Below are positions 16,022 through 25,446 of a DNA stretch of 64,000 nucleotides, one piece after another (position 1 is the first letter of the stretch; each line of letters starts with the position of its first letter). The stretch comes from Acinetobacter higginsii (GTDB taxonomy: Bacteria > Pseudomonadota > Gammaproteobacteria > Pseudomonadales > Moraxellaceae). The notes beneath the pieces were generated by a model. The model did no database searches and was not told the DNA's origin. It worked only from the letters and a program-made list of their open reading frames with translations. The stretch lies in the NCBI RefSeq assembly GCF_000369525.1, contig NZ_KB850072.1, positions 1,548,760-1,612,759 of the forward strand. The letters run 5' to 3'. Position numbers and translations under genes: made by a program.

Positions 16022-16480
16022 ATGAAACTTGCAGAAGCACTTTTACTGCGAAGCGATCGACAAAAAAAGCTCGCTTCATTAAAACAACGGATCAATGCCA
16101 ATGTATTGGTACAAGATGGCGATGAACCAAGCGAAGATCCAAATGAACTGATCAAACAGGTATTTGCTTTAACCCAAGAAAGCAATCAACTGATTTGTCG
16201 TATTCATTTGACCAATGCGCAAGCCAAGTTGGAGGATGGAAAAATATTGCTGTCCCTACTAAGCTTACGCGATAGTTATGCTGAACAACATAAGATCCTC
16301 GTTGATGCGATTGCCAATACCCATCGTGAACCGGATCGATATAGCTCACGTGAGATTAAATGGCAAAAAGTTATCCCTGTTTCTAGTTTGCAAAAACAAG
16401 CCGATGATATCAGCGCGAAACTTCGCGATTTAAATATCAAAATTCAGGCTGCAAATTGGCAGATTGAATTAGTCGAATAG
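16022..16480 (+). CDS. DIP1984-family protein (DUF6847)
   Basis: A 152-residue, largely helical (coiled-coil-prone) protein. Family signatures are MKLAEALLLRSDRQKKL at the start, a VQDGDEPSEDP stretch near 31-41, LICRIHLTNAQ near 58-68, SSREIKWQKVIPVSSLQKQAD near 108-128, and a closing NWQIEL. Members often occur beside RNA-repair genes; biochemical function is unknown. It lies 28 bases after the preceding gene, between rtcB and rtcA. Confidence 0.85.
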   Translation: MKLAEALLLRSDRQKKLASLKQRINANVLVQDGDEPSEDPNELIKQVFALTQESNQLICRIHLTNAQAKLEDGKILLSLLSLRDSYAEQHKILVDAIANTHREPDRYSSREIKWQKVIPVSSLQKQADDISAKLRDLNIKIQAANWQIELVE

Positions 16481-16738
16481 ACAATAGATTTTGTGAATTG
16501 AATTCACAATTACAGTTTGGACATACTGGGCGAGTACAAGATCCTGCATTACTCCGATCTGAGGGATTAAAAATAATTCAGGCGGCTATGGCAGCATGTG
16601 AGCCGTGCATCAATCTTCACTTATTAGGCTCAGCACCATGTACCTAGTAAACCTTTGCCGAAAGCAAAGTCACGCGTTACTTAGCATTACCATGTACTGA
16701 CAGTATGTTCATTTAATTAGAAAATAAGGAAAATAGAA
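16481..16738 (+). other. Structured gap between the DIP1984-type gene and rtcA
   Basis: Begins with a TTGTGAATT/AATTCACAA hairpin (16491-16509). Further on are a TGAGCC/GGCTCA dyad and a CTTTGC-CGAAA-GCAAAG hairpin nested in AGTAA/TTACT. One frame from about 16513 to 16650 is also open and protein-like (QFGHTGRVQDPALLRSEG...), without a start codon, so a gene remnant is possible. The ACTACAT signature of the Y-RNA array is absent. Confidence 0.4.
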
Positions 16739-17800
16739 GTGAATAAAGCTTTGGCAAATATGCCAGCAACCATCCAAATTGATGGTTCACAAGGTGAAGG
16801 TGGCGGACAAATTTTAAGAACCGCTCTTGCCCTTTCGATGATTACAGGTCAAGCATTTGAATTAATCAACATTCGAGCTGGACGCAAAAAACCAGGCTTA
16901 ATGCGCCAGCATTTGGTCTGTGTACAGGCATCTCAACACATCAGCCAAGCCTATGTGGAAGGTGCTGAGCTCCATAGCCAGCGTTTGTACTTCGCACCAC
17001 AGCATGTACAAAGTGGAAAATACCAATTCCAGATTGGTTCGGCAGGAAGCACAACACTGGTTTTACAAACCCTGTTACCTGCTTTGTTATTGCAAAATGA
17101 AGCCAGTGATCTCACGATTTCTGGGGGTACTCATAATCCACTTGCACCAACGGCAGATTTTATCGAGCATTGCTTTTTACCAACATTAGAAAAACTTGGA
17201 ATAGAGGTCGAGTTTAAGTTAAACAAAGCAGGCTTCTTACCGATTGGTGCTGGTGAACTTCAAATCAAGATTCAGCCTTGGCAACATCGAAACAAGCTAA
17301 ATTTATTAGATCGTGGTAGTTTGCAAAGCACTGAGGCTTTTGCAGCAGCATTAAACCTTTCCGAAGAAGCACAAATTGCACAGCGGGAATTAGCGACTTT
17401 AAATAAAAGACTGAATTTAGATACTCAACAGCAATTCCATTTAAATGGGATCAGTCAAGGCAATACGATGTATGTCAAAGTTGCATACACGCAGCACATT
17501 CAGCTATTTACTGCTTTAGGTGAAATGCGAAAAAGTGCAGAGCAAATTACCAATCATTTGGCCGAACAGGTGAAGCAATATATTGCTTCTCAAGCGGCGG
17601 TGGATGAATATTTAGCGGATCAGTTGTTATTACCTTTGGCATTAGGTCAAGGTGGTGAATTTGCGGCACAATGTATTAGCGAACATACCCGTACACAGGC
17701 TGACATGATTGAAAAATTTATTGATTGCAAGATTGAGTTTATCGAACTAGACAAAAACCTATTTCAGGTCAATGTTAAAGTAAAAGAAGCCCATTCATGA
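16739..17800 (+). CDS. rtcA: RNA 3'-terminal phosphate cyclase RtcA
   Basis: Converts RNA 3'-phosphate to 2',3'-cyclic phosphate using ATP, supplying substrates for RtcB. The start is GTG at 16739 with AGGA eight bases upstream. The N-terminal DGSQGEGGGQILR motif (about 15-27), the RAGRKKPGL loop and the C-terminal SEHTRTQADM segment with the adenylated histidine (about 323) are intact. At 353 residues it is somewhat longer than E. coli RtcA. Last gene of the operon; its stop codon lies inside the terminator loop. Confidence 0.95.
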   Translation: MNKALANMPATIQIDGSQGEGGGQILRTALALSMITGQAFELINIRAGRKKPGLMRQHLVCVQASQHISQAYVEGAELHSQRLYFAPQHVQSGKYQFQIGSAGSTTLVLQTLLPALLLQNEASDLTISGGTHNPLAPTADFIEHCFLPTLEKLGIEVEFKLNKAGFLPIGAGELQIKIQPWQHRNKLNLLDRGSLQSTEAFAAALNLSEEAQIAQRELATLNKRLNLDTQQQFHLNGISQGNTMYVKVAYTQHIQLFTALGEMRKSAEQITNHLAEQVKQYIASQAAVDEYLADQLLLPLALGQGGEFAAQCISEHTRTQADMIEKFIDCKIEFIELDKNLFQVNVKVKEAHS

Positions 17801-17811
17801 GCTTCTTTTTT
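17783..17811 (+). terminator. rtcA terminator
   Basis: AAAGAAGC (17783-17790) pairs with GCTTCTTT (17801-17808), followed by T residues. The rtcA stop codon is within the loop. Confidence 0.85.
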
Positions 17812-17818
17812 ATGAAAT

Positions 17819-19279
17819 TTATTTAACAGACTCTAACGCCGTCACCAATAACTTCCAGCATTTTTCTACGGTATCCACTTTAACGCGTTCACCTGGTGCA
17901 TGTGCACCCTGAATATCTGGGCCAAACGATACCATCTGTAAATCAGGATAATGCTCCGCAATAATGCCGCACTCCAAACCCGCATGAATTACTTTCAAAT
18001 TCGGTTTAATTTTAAATGCAGACTGATAAGCTTGTTGTAGGCATTTCAATGCAGCTGAATCTGGATTCGGTGTCCAACCTGAGACCAACGGTGTTAATTC
18101 AGATTGAATCTGGAAATTGGCAAAATGCTGTTGAATGTTTTGTGCAAATGTCACTGCATCTTGGTTCACCATCGAACGAACCATAATTAAAGTTTTGGCT
18201 TCGTCTTTCGTCAGTTTGACCACACCAATATTATTCGAGGTCTCAACCACATCGGGTAAAGCACTACTCCACTGTGCAATGCCGTATGGACACGTTGCAA
18301 ATGCCTTCAACCAAGCTTGTTGCTGCTGCAATGTCATAACTTCATTTATCGGATTAGCATTTTGCTGTACGCTGATCTGTAGCTGATCATCAATACCCTG
18401 TAATTTTTTCTGCCACTCAGCTTGTGTTGCCGAAACTGCTTTTTCTAGACCAGCCAATTTTTCAGTTTCAATGGCAATGGTTGCCACAGCTTCACGCGGG
18501 ATGGCATTGCGTGCTGTTCCACCGACAAACTCTACCAGTCGACCATTGGATCGTGTCAAATAGTCATTAAGGAAATTGGCTAGAATGACATTGGCATTAC
18601 CCCGACCCAGATGAATATCCACTCCAGAGTGACCGCCTTTTAAACCCGATACCAGCAAATCTACATAAATCAAATTTGCAGGTGCTGGTTCATATTCAGG
18701 TGATTGTTGTACTTCAATATCAATACTTCCAGCGCAGCCAAGATAGAGTTCGCCCCATTCTTCGGTATCAATATTAAATAACCACTGTCCAGTTAACACG
18801 CCTGACTCAAGTAAACGAGCGCCACTCATTCCTGCTTCTTCATCAATAGTGAGAAGAACTTCGATTGGCCCGTGCGTGATATCGCTGGATTCTAATACAG
18901 CCAGTGCAAGTGCAACTCCAATGCCATTATCGGCACCTAGTGTGGTATTTTCAGCAATCAGCCAGCCGTTTTTTAATACAGGTTGAATGGGATCTTTAAA
19001 GAAATCATGTTGCGTACCACGATTTGCCTGAGTCACCATATCTAAGTGCCCTTGCAAAATCACACCTGCAACGTGCTCTTTACCTGCTGTAGCAGCTTTT
19101 CGAATAATTAAATTACCAATGTCATCGACATAAGTTTCTAGGTTGCGCTGTTCCGCCCAATCTTTTAAATGTTGTCTGAGTTGTTGTTCATGCTTGGATG
19201 GTCGAGGAATCGTACATAAGGTCTCAAAATGTTGCCAAACTGCTTGGGGTGATAATTTAGAAAAATCGACCTGTATCAT
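17819..19279 (-). CDS. pepD: Aminoacyl-histidine dipeptidase (peptidase D, M20 family)
   Basis: A zinc dipeptidase of 486 residues that hydrolyses Xaa-His dipeptides such as carnosine and Cys-Gly. M20 metal residues are visible in GHLDMV (about 77), LGADNGIG (about 116), DEEAGMSGA (about 146), NIDTEEWGELYLGCAG (about 170) and HAGLECG near the C-terminus. The dimerisation lid lies between about 205 and 390. Length and motif order are those of PepD. Convergent with rtcA, sharing an 18-bp gap. Confidence 0.95.
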   Translation of the reverse strand: MIQVDFSKLSPQAVWQHFETLCTIPRPSKHEQQLRQHLKDWAEQRNLETYVDDIGNLIIRKAATAGKEHVAGVILQGHLDMVTQANRGTQHDFFKDPIQPVLKNGWLIAENTTLGADNGIGVALALAVLESSDITHGPIEVLLTIDEEAGMSGARLLESGVLTGQWLFNIDTEEWGELYLGCAGSIDIEVQQSPEYEPAPANLIYVDLLVSGLKGGHSGVDIHLGRGNANVILANFLNDYLTRSNGRLVEFVGGTARNAIPREAVATIAIETEKLAGLEKAVSATQAEWQKKLQGIDDQLQISVQQNANPINEVMTLQQQQAWLKAFATCPYGIAQWSSALPDVVETSNNIGVVKLTKDEAKTLIMVRSMVNQDAVTFAQNIQQHFANFQIQSELTPLVSGWTPNPDSAALKCLQQAYQSAFKIKPNLKVIHAGLECGIIAEHYPDLQMVSFGPDIQGAHAPGERVKVDTVEKCWKLLVTALESVK

Positions 19280-19381
19280 GCACCTATACTCTCAAATAAA
19301 GCGTTTAAATCAATATACACCATACAACTCAAATGGCGGTGCTTAAATCACTTCAATTAAGATTTTATGCGCAAAATTGAC

Positions 19382-19765
19382 TTAGCTTTTCCACACAAAC
19401 TGAGAAAAACTATGTTCTGCTTTTAAACTGTTTTCAACAGCCTGAGCCAATTGGCGGATAATACTTTGTGTTTCTATACGCTCAAACCAAGCTTGTTCTT
19501 GCTGTGGATTGGCTGAGATTTCACAAAGAATATGTCCTTCGGTATCTTGCTGCGAGCATAAGATTGAAAGTGGTAACTGGTGATTGTCGATACGCACTTC
19601 AATTTTTTCATGCTCATGACGAATATGCTGTGCATCAAAACCATATTGTTCTAATTGTTTATATAGCAATGCTGCCACGTACTCTTGCGTGATATAGCAT
19701 TCATTCGGTGGATGATCAACCACCCCATGTTTTGGGCAATCTGCTATAAATTGCAACGTTTTCAT
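19382..19765 (-). CDS. Hypothetical protein
   Basis: A 127-residue soluble protein, acidic and histidine-rich in the middle (HIRHEHEKIEV). A start like DCPKHGVVDHPPNECYIT suggests two cysteines close to the N-terminus (Cys10, Cys23) that could bind metal, but there is no recognised domain. The frame is clean, has typical codon use, and stands alone between pepD and the tyrA-aroA gene. Confidence 0.6.
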   Translation of the reverse strand: MKTLQFIADCPKHGVVDHPPNECYITQEYVAALLYKQLEQYGFDAQHIRHEHEKIEVRIDNHQLPLSILCSQQDTEGHILCEISANPQQEQAWFERIETQSIIRQLAQAVENSLKAEHSFSQFVWKS

Positions 19766-20000
19766 GCTATTCCCTCTATTTTTTATGTTTTAACTCTGGA
19801 TCGCAGAGTAAATCCGACGCGAACGGTAAGAATTATTATATATACAATTGTCTTTAATAGATTAGCTGATTGTCTTAGTTCTATAGCTAAATTGATAAAT
19901 TTAGACCCGATTAGATATGTACATCTACAAACTCAGCATTTTTATTATTTAAACGTTTTCGCCTTATGTTTAGCCAATTGTTTTTATGAATATGCTTATA
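19766..20000. other. Intergenic region
   Basis: AT-rich, with no convincing gene. Presumably carries the reverse promoter of the 127-residue hypothetical gene. A 110-residue forward frame here has no coding character. Confidence 0.4.
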
Positions 20001-20047
20001 AAAAAAGCAGCATTTAACTTAATTAATCAAGCTAAATACTGCCTTTT
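20001..20047 (-). terminator. tyrA-aroA terminator
   Basis: On the reverse strand GGCAG-T-ATTTA pairs with TAAAT-G-CTGC (one mismatch) across a long AT loop, and six T follow. It lies ten bases after the aroA stop. Confidence 0.7.
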
Positions 20048-20056
20048 CAGATCAGC

Positions 20057-22306
20057 TTATGGATTCACAACCTGTAAATCCAAACCTGCTATATTTGCAA
20101 GTTCGGTGAAGGTTGGGAAACTAGTTGCCACAGTTTCTGTACCATGAATGGTGATATTACCTGAAGTACGTAAACCTGCCATACTGAAACTCATGGCAAT
20201 ACGGTGGTCATGGTGTGATTCAATTTCACCACCAGAGAAAATGGCTGACCAGTCACCAGACTTGCCCTTACCTTCAATGATGATGCCATCGTCAGTTGGA
20301 GTACAGTCAATGCCCATGGTTTTCAAACCATCTGCCATCACTTGAATACGGTCAGATTCTTTAACACGCAGCTCAGCCGCACCTGTCAGAACCGTTTGAC
20401 CTTCTGCACAAGCCGCCGCAATGAATAATGCTGGGAATTCATCAATTGCTAATGGCACTTGGTCTTCTGGCATATGAATGCCTTTCAGCGTTCTAGAACC
20501 TTTGATATGAATATCTGCAATGGGTTCACCACCTGCAATACGTTCATTTTCTACAGTTAGATCAGCACCCATTTGCTTAAGAATTTCAATGACACCTGTA
20601 CGCGTTGGATTGATGCCAACCGCTTCAAGGATCACATCGGCACCTTCGGTAATTGCAGCACCGACCATAAAGAATGCCGCTGATGAAATATCAGAAGGTA
20701 CTTGAATATCGGTACCGACTAATTTGCCACCACCTACAAGCGAGATTTTATTGCCTTCGGTTTTCACATCATAACCAAAAGCACGCAACATACGTTCAGT
20801 ATGATCACGGGTTGGTTCTGGCTCAGTCACTGAAGTTTCACCCGCAGCCCATAAACCCGCCAATAAAATGCCTGATTTCACTTGGGCAGACGCCATTGGT
20901 AAATCGTATTGAATCCCTTTAAGGGCTTGGCTACCTGTAATACTGACGGGTGGCGTACCTTTCTCACCTGTGGTTTGGATGAGTGCACCCATTTCACGAA
21001 GTGGTTTCGCAATACGTTCCATTGGACGTTTAGACAATGACGCATCACCGGTCATCACTGAATCAAATTTTTGCGCAGACAACATGCCAGATAGCAAACG
21101 CATACTGGTGCCTGAGTTACCCATATACAACGCGCTTGCTGGCGCTTTTAAACCTTGCATGCCCACGCCATGAATAGTGACTTCACCATTCTTCGGTCCT
21201 TCGATGCTCACACCCATGTCACGGAAAGCCTGTAAAGTTGCGAGTGCATCTTCACCTTCCAAGAAGCCTGTTACATGTGTTGTGCCTTCTGCAATCGCAC
21301 CAAACATGATTGAGCGATGTGACACAGATTTGTCACCCGGTACGGTGAATTTACCTGTAAACGTTTTCTTTCCCGGTAAAATGGTAAATTGCTGTGTCAC
21401 CTTGTTTTTCTCCATCAAAGGTTTTTTGGCCAACATATGGTTAAAATGCTGACGTGCTGCTTGAGCATGCCCGAGCAGTCCCATCAACGCGTGTGAATCT
21501 TCCTGTTCAATCAATTTCTTTAAAACGGACAATTGCTGTTCAAAGCCATCAACAGCATTTAAAATTGCGGTTTTATTGGCAAAGAAAATATCATGCCACA
21601 TCTGTGGGTCACTGGCGGCAATACGCGAGAAGTCACGAAAACCTCCTGCAGCATAGCGGAAAATATCTAAATTATCTTCACGATTTGCCAGTTGCTCGAC
21701 CAGATTGAATGCCATCAAATGCGGTAAATGGCTGGTATGTGCCAATACTTCATCGTGTTTGGTGACATCCATACAAATCACTTCTGCTTTTGCAGCAGAC
21801 CAAAGTTGAATCAGTTTTTCAACTGCCCAATCGGCACTGGTCGGAAGTGGTGTCAAAATCACTTTATGATTGACGAATAAATCAACTTTACCTGCATGTA
21901 CCCCAGTATGCTCAGCACCTGCAATCGGATGCCCTGGTACAAAACCAATAGGTAGCTTTTCACCAAATACAGCTTTTGCCGCATCAACCACATTGCCTTT
22001 GGTACTGCCCACATCGGTAATGATGACATTGTCTGCAAGATAAGGTTTGATCTGTTCCAGCACTTTTTGTGTCGCACGAACAGGCAATGCTAGGACAATT
22101 AAATCTGCATCCTGAACCGCTTCTTCTGGCGTTGCATAACCGTGTTGAATAAGACCGAGTGCCTTAGCATCTTCTAATGTTTTTTTTGAGCGTGTTGAAG
22201 CCACAATTTGAACTGCAAGTTGTTCTGCCACAATCACACGAGCAAGACTCGACCCAATCAGTCCAAGCCCAATAAATGCAACTTTCTTAAATAATGGTTG
22301 AGACAT
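20057..22306 (-). CDS. tyrA-aroA: Fused prephenate dehydrogenase / EPSP synthase (TyrA-AroA)
   Basis: A 749-residue bifunctional enzyme of aromatic amino acid synthesis. Residues 1 to ~300 are a TyrA dehydrogenase, with the NAD motif GLGLIG (13-18), the VGSTKG and GHPIAG segments and HTSHLPH. From ~312 onward is AroA (5-enolpyruvylshikimate-3-phosphate synthase), with PGDKSVSHR, GNSGTSMRLLSG, KSGILLAGL, KESDR and SHHDHRIAMS. This fusion occurs in Acinetobacter and some Pseudomonas relatives. pheA lies 110 bp upstream in the same orientation, so both branch points are neighbours. Confidence 0.96.
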   Translation of the reverse strand: MSQPLFKKVAFIGLGLIGSSLARVIVAEQLAVQIVASTRSKKTLEDAKALGLIQHGYATPEEAVQDADLIVLALPVRATQKVLEQIKPYLADNVIITDVGSTKGNVVDAAKAVFGEKLPIGFVPGHPIAGAEHTGVHAGKVDLFVNHKVILTPLPTSADWAVEKLIQLWSAAKAEVICMDVTKHDEVLAHTSHLPHLMAFNLVEQLANREDNLDIFRYAAGGFRDFSRIAASDPQMWHDIFFANKTAILNAVDGFEQQLSVLKKLIEQEDSHALMGLLGHAQAARQHFNHMLAKKPLMEKNKVTQQFTILPGKKTFTGKFTVPGDKSVSHRSIMFGAIAEGTTHVTGFLEGEDALATLQAFRDMGVSIEGPKNGEVTIHGVGMQGLKAPASALYMGNSGTSMRLLSGMLSAQKFDSVMTGDASLSKRPMERIAKPLREMGALIQTTGEKGTPPVSITGSQALKGIQYDLPMASAQVKSGILLAGLWAAGETSVTEPEPTRDHTERMLRAFGYDVKTEGNKISLVGGGKLVGTDIQVPSDISSAAFFMVGAAITEGADVILEAVGINPTRTGVIEILKQMGADLTVENERIAGGEPIADIHIKGSRTLKGIHMPEDQVPLAIDEFPALFIAAACAEGQTVLTGAAELRVKESDRIQVMADGLKTMGIDCTPTDDGIIIEGKGKSGDWSAIFSGGEIESHHDHRIAMSFSMAGLRTSGNITIHGTETVATSFPTFTELANIAGLDLQVVNP

Positions 22307-22328
22307 AAAACATATTTGCCTATGTAAA

Positions 22329-22397
22329 AATCTCCCCTAACCCCTCTTTAAAAAGAGGGGAAACTCCTCCCTTTTTAAAGGGAGGCTGGGAGGGATT
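22329..22397. repeat. Double-palindrome intergenic repeat
   Basis: CCCCTCTT-TAAA-AAGAGGGG (22341-22360) is followed at once by CCTCCCTTT-TT-AAAGGGAGG (22366-22385). Both are embedded in outer AATCTCCCCTAACC and GGCTGGGAGGGATT arms that also pair. Copies of this GGGAGG-type element are common between genes in Acinetobacter. Here it separates pheA from tyrA-aroA. Confidence 0.8.
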
Positions 22398-22416
22398 CAA
22401 AATACAATAAATAGAC

Positions 22417-23526
22417 CTATAAAACAGCGATTGGATAAGATCCGAGTACACGTAACTCTTTCACCATTGGACGAATTTCTTCCAATGCCGCTGCAACATT
22501 CTCCTGACCGATATGTCCTTCTAAATCGATAAAGAACACATAAGCCCATTTTTCAGGTAATGCAGGACGCGTTTCAATACTGGTCAAGCTGATCTGATGC
22601 TTGGCAAATGGCGCAAGAATTTCCAATAAAGCACCGGCACGATCATGTGCAGAGATCAATAAAGAGGTTTTATCATTACCGCTTTGAGGAATCTTCTCAC
22701 GACCAATCACAAGGAAACGTGTGGTATTTTCAGGATTATCTTCAATATTGCTATGTAAAATCTCAAGGTTGTACATACTTGCCGCAATATCAGATGCGAT
22801 CGCTGCTGAATGCCATTCGTTACGAATACGACGTGCCGCTTCCGCATTTGAGTTTAGCGCGACACGCTCTACCCCAGGATAATGTGCATCTAACCACTTA
22901 CGGCATTGTGCCAAAGTTTGCTGATGCGCATAAATCTGCTTAATACTATCTTTGCGAGTATTTTCAGATACAAGGAACTGATGATGGATACGAAGTTCAA
23001 CTTCACCAATTACATTAACTGTCGATGATTTAAAGCAATCCAGTGTATGGTTGACGATACCTTCTGATGAGTTCTCCACTGGAACGACACCATAATGTGC
23101 ACTACCCGCTTCAACTTCACGGAATACTTCATCAATGGTTGGCAATGGACGCACAACAGCATCTTTACCAAAATGCTTTAGCACAGCCGAATGGGTATAA
23201 GTCCCTTCTGGTCCGAGGAATGCGATGCTTTGTGGTGCTTCAAGTGCCAAACATGCTGACATGATTTCACGGAACAAACGTGCCATGGTTGCATCAGACA
23301 AAGGTCCCTGATTACGCTCCATGACTTTACGCAGCACTTGAGCTTCACGTTCAGGGCGATAAAACAGCGGATTCTCTTCGGATGCAAATTTCGCTTTGGC
23401 TACAGCTTCTGCAAGCGTCGCACGGCGGTTGAGTAACTCTTGGATTTGTTGATCAACACTATCAATATCGTTACGAATTTGTTCTAAATTAAGTGAATTC
23501 GATGTGTTTTGTCCATCGTTTACCAT
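22417..23526 (-). CDS. pheA: Chorismate mutase / prephenate dehydratase (P-protein)
   Basis: A 369-residue bifunctional enzyme for phenylalanine synthesis. An N-terminal AroQ chorismate mutase helix bundle (LEQIRNDIDSVDQQI..., about 12-95) is followed by a prephenate dehydratase domain, with FLGPEGTYTHSA near 105, PVENSSEG, and NTTRFLVIG, whose Thr is catalytic. It ends in an ACT domain with the ETRP regulatory motif, so feedback inhibition by phenylalanine is expected. I choose ATG 23526 (GAGG upstream) over ATG 23550. Confidence 0.95.
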   Translation of the reverse strand: MVNDGQNTSNSLNLEQIRNDIDSVDQQIQELLNRRATLAEAVAKAKFASEENPLFYRPEREAQVLRKVMERNQGPLSDATMARLFREIMSACLALEAPQSIAFLGPEGTYTHSAVLKHFGKDAVVRPLPTIDEVFREVEAGSAHYGVVPVENSSEGIVNHTLDCFKSSTVNVIGEVELRIHHQFLVSENTRKDSIKQIYAHQQTLAQCRKWLDAHYPGVERVALNSNAEAARRIRNEWHSAAIASDIAASMYNLEILHSNIEDNPENTTRFLVIGREKIPQSGNDKTSLLISAHDRAGALLEILAPFAKHQISLTSIETRPALPEKWAYVFFIDLEGHIGQENVAAALEEIRPMVKELRVLGSYPIAVL

Positions 23527-23662
23527 TGAATGCAGCCTCAGCAAAATCATCTATAAGAATGGATTACAATTCATCTGTGAATTGATTATCCGAGCTAGTA
23601 TAACAACACTTTAAGCTATTAAACACGCTGAGTTTTAACTCTTTTTATTACCAAACTTTATT

Positions 23663-23681
23663 GATAATGATTTTCATTATA
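23663..23681 (+). promoter_or_regulatory. Fur box
   Basis: GATAATGATTTTCATTATA matches the 19-bp Fur consensus at nearly all positions and lies 36 bp before the esterase start. Iron repression is inferred. Confidence 0.75.
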
Positions 23682-23717
23682 TATTGCTAGCAAAATTTCA
23701 ATGCTTGCGAATAAATT

Positions 23718-24653
23718 ATGTTTAAACCACTTGGTATTTTGACTTTTTCTCTGCTCATAGGAACACCATTGGCTTTTGCTCAACCAACTACGTTGAGCTC
23801 AAATAAAGCGCCTCTTAAATCACAAACCAATATTCAACAAAGCTTTGTAATCGCATCCAAATATACAAAACATGATTATTTGATTCAGATCTCGGTTCCT
23901 GCTGGTGAAGTCCCAAGTGAAGGTTTTCCTGTGCTGTATGTATTGGATGGCAATGCCGCATTTGATAGTGCTGCCAATATTGCTAAGTCGGTGGGTGGTG
24001 GTGCCAATCGTTTGGGCTTGAGTCCAGTCGCTATTGTTGCAATCGGCTACCCACAGCAAAACAGTTTTGATGTAGAAAAGCGTGCTTTAGACTATACACC
24101 TAAAGCATCGGCTGAGTTTCAAAAGCAAGCCAAGTACACTTATGGTGGTGCAGACCAATTTCTTCAGTTTATAGAAAAAGAGCTAAAACCTGCAATTCAA
24201 ACCAAAATTAAAGTCAATTCACAGCAACAGAGTTTATTTGGCCACTCCTTTGGCGGACTGTTTGTTTTACATACTTTCTTTAGCCAACCACAAATGTTCC
24301 AACGTTATATTGCGGCCAGCCCTTCACTGTGGTTTGATAATTATGCGTTGCTCAATCGGCAGGCAGATTGGTTAAAGAATCAAAATAAAACTCAAGATAT
24401 CATGCTGATGACCACAGTGGGTACACATGAACATGGTCGAAGTCCAACACCAGACGCTGAATCCTTGCAGAAGCAAAACAACTTCTATCAAAACTTTAAT
24501 CAGCAACGTTCAAAGCATTTCTTGTTCTGGAATTATCGACATCCTGCTGAACAGCATTTGACTAATATGTATACCAGCTTACCGAAAGCGATTATGTTGG
24601 CAGGTTGTCAGCCACAAAGTTGTTCAAATCTATTTGATGAACCAACACCATAA
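23718..24653 (+). CDS. Secreted alpha/beta-hydrolase, esterase D/IroE type
   Basis: A 311-residue exported esterase. Residues 1-21 form a signal peptide ending at AFA. The body is an esterase D-like alpha/beta-hydrolase with the nucleophile motif GHSFGG (about 174-179), VLYVLDGNAAF near 76-86 and a late His in HPAEQH. Paralogues in this group (IroE, BesA) hydrolyse tri-catecholate siderophores in the periplasm. A near-consensus Fur box just upstream supports an iron role. A CQPQSC pair near the C-terminus could form a disulfide. Siderophore substrate is inferred. Confidence 0.85.
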   Translation: MFKPLGILTFSLLIGTPLAFAQPTTLSSNKAPLKSQTNIQQSFVIASKYTKHDYLIQISVPAGEVPSEGFPVLYVLDGNAAFDSAANIAKSVGGGANRLGLSPVAIVAIGYPQQNSFDVEKRALDYTPKASAEFQKQAKYTYGGADQFLQFIEKELKPAIQTKIKVNSQQQSLFGHSFGGLFVLHTFFSQPQMFQRYIAASPSLWFDNYALLNRQADWLKNQNKTQDIMLMTTVGTHEHGRSPTPDAESLQKQNNFYQNFNQQRSKHFLFWNYRHPAEQHLTNMYTSLPKAIMLAGCQPQSCSNLFDEPTP

Positions 24654-24673
24654 AGTCCTGAATAAACATAGCT

Positions 24674-24707
24674 AAATTTAAGCGGGCTATTTGTTCCGCT
24701 TAAATTT
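24674..24707. terminator. Terminator-like hairpin after the esterase gene
   Basis: A perfect 12-bp stem AAATTTAAGCGG (24674-24685) with CCGCTTAAATTT (24696-24707). T residues are present on both sides, so either strand could terminate. Confidence 0.7.
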
Positions 24708-24769
24708 GAACTTTTCTATAGAATAGATTGGTTATACTGCAAGAAGATGTCATAACAACAGTAAATACA

Positions 24770-25393
24770 ATGAATAAGATTTTCGGCTTAGGTTTATTGA
24801 GCTTGATCAATATCGGTTTAAGCGCATGTAGCGGTTGCCCCATGATTGCAGGTTGCAATGGCACCGATCGATCACCTTACTTTATCACCCCGATGAACAG
24901 TCAGGCTCGGGGAATTCCTGTACCCCCTCAAACCAAATTGACCTATCAATCACAACACTTTAGACAGACCCATCAGCAAACTCATGCTTTAGAAGAACAA
25001 AACCTAACAGGCATCGCCTTGCCTGAAAATACTGCAATCCTTTGGGGAGGTATGCCCATTGATAAGTTTTTTCAATTTTCAAATCCCGAAATGAAGGGCT
25101 TTAGCGTCTATCCTGCAATAGGATTTAAATCAGAACAATCGAATGCATTTCTAAATTTATGGAAAAGTTGTGAAAGTGATTTAAGTATTTACCTAAAAAA
25201 CACCAATGACTGGTCATTTAATCCATCTAATATGCAAATACGAGGCTGTGGCCGCTTTCAACAACGCAGTGAATATACGGAAGATATTTTTCGGCAAGAT
25301 GAAGCCGATGAGTTTCTACGCAAGATCAATCAAGCCTTACAGCAATTACCTAAACAACAGAACTATCCCATCATCCAAAGACCAAGCAAATAG
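24770..25393 (+). CDS. Putative lipoprotein
   Basis: A 207-residue protein starting at ATG 24770, where a signal peptide ends in the lipobox LSAC, so the mature protein would begin at the lipidated cysteine (about residue 20). The start region SGCPMIAGCNG holds two further cysteines. No domain is recognised. The frame extends upstream to a TTG at 24728, which would place the signal sequence internally, so the later start is preferred. Conserved unknown; convergent with the acyl-CoA dehydrogenase gene. Confidence 0.75.
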   Translation: MNKIFGLGLLSLINIGLSACSGCPMIAGCNGTDRSPYFITPMNSQARGIPVPPQTKLTYQSQHFRQTHQQTHALEEQNLTGIALPENTAILWGGMPIDKFFQFSNPEMKGFSVYPAIGFKSEQSNAFLNLWKSCESDLSIYLKNTNDWSFNPSNMQIRGCGRFQQRSEYTEDIFRQDEADEFLRKINQALQQLPKQQNYPIIQRPSK

Positions 25394-25401
25394 TCAAAAC
25401 A

Positions 25402-25429
25402 AAACAGCCTGCTCAAAAGCAGGCTGTTT
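25402..25429. terminator. Bidirectional terminator
   Basis: A perfect 12-bp stem AAACAGCCTGCT with AGCAGGCTGTTT and a CAAA loop between two convergent genes. Confidence 0.85.
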
Positions 25430-25446
25430 GACTAGATAAATGCGAA

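Noticed and set aside
19685..20017. Forward 110-codon frame
   Set aside because: Overlaps the hypothetical gene end and an AT-rich gap; no ribosome site, no coherent domain.
20148..21708. Forward frames within tyrA-aroA
   Set aside because: Antisense shadows of a well-supported enzyme gene, with no start signals.
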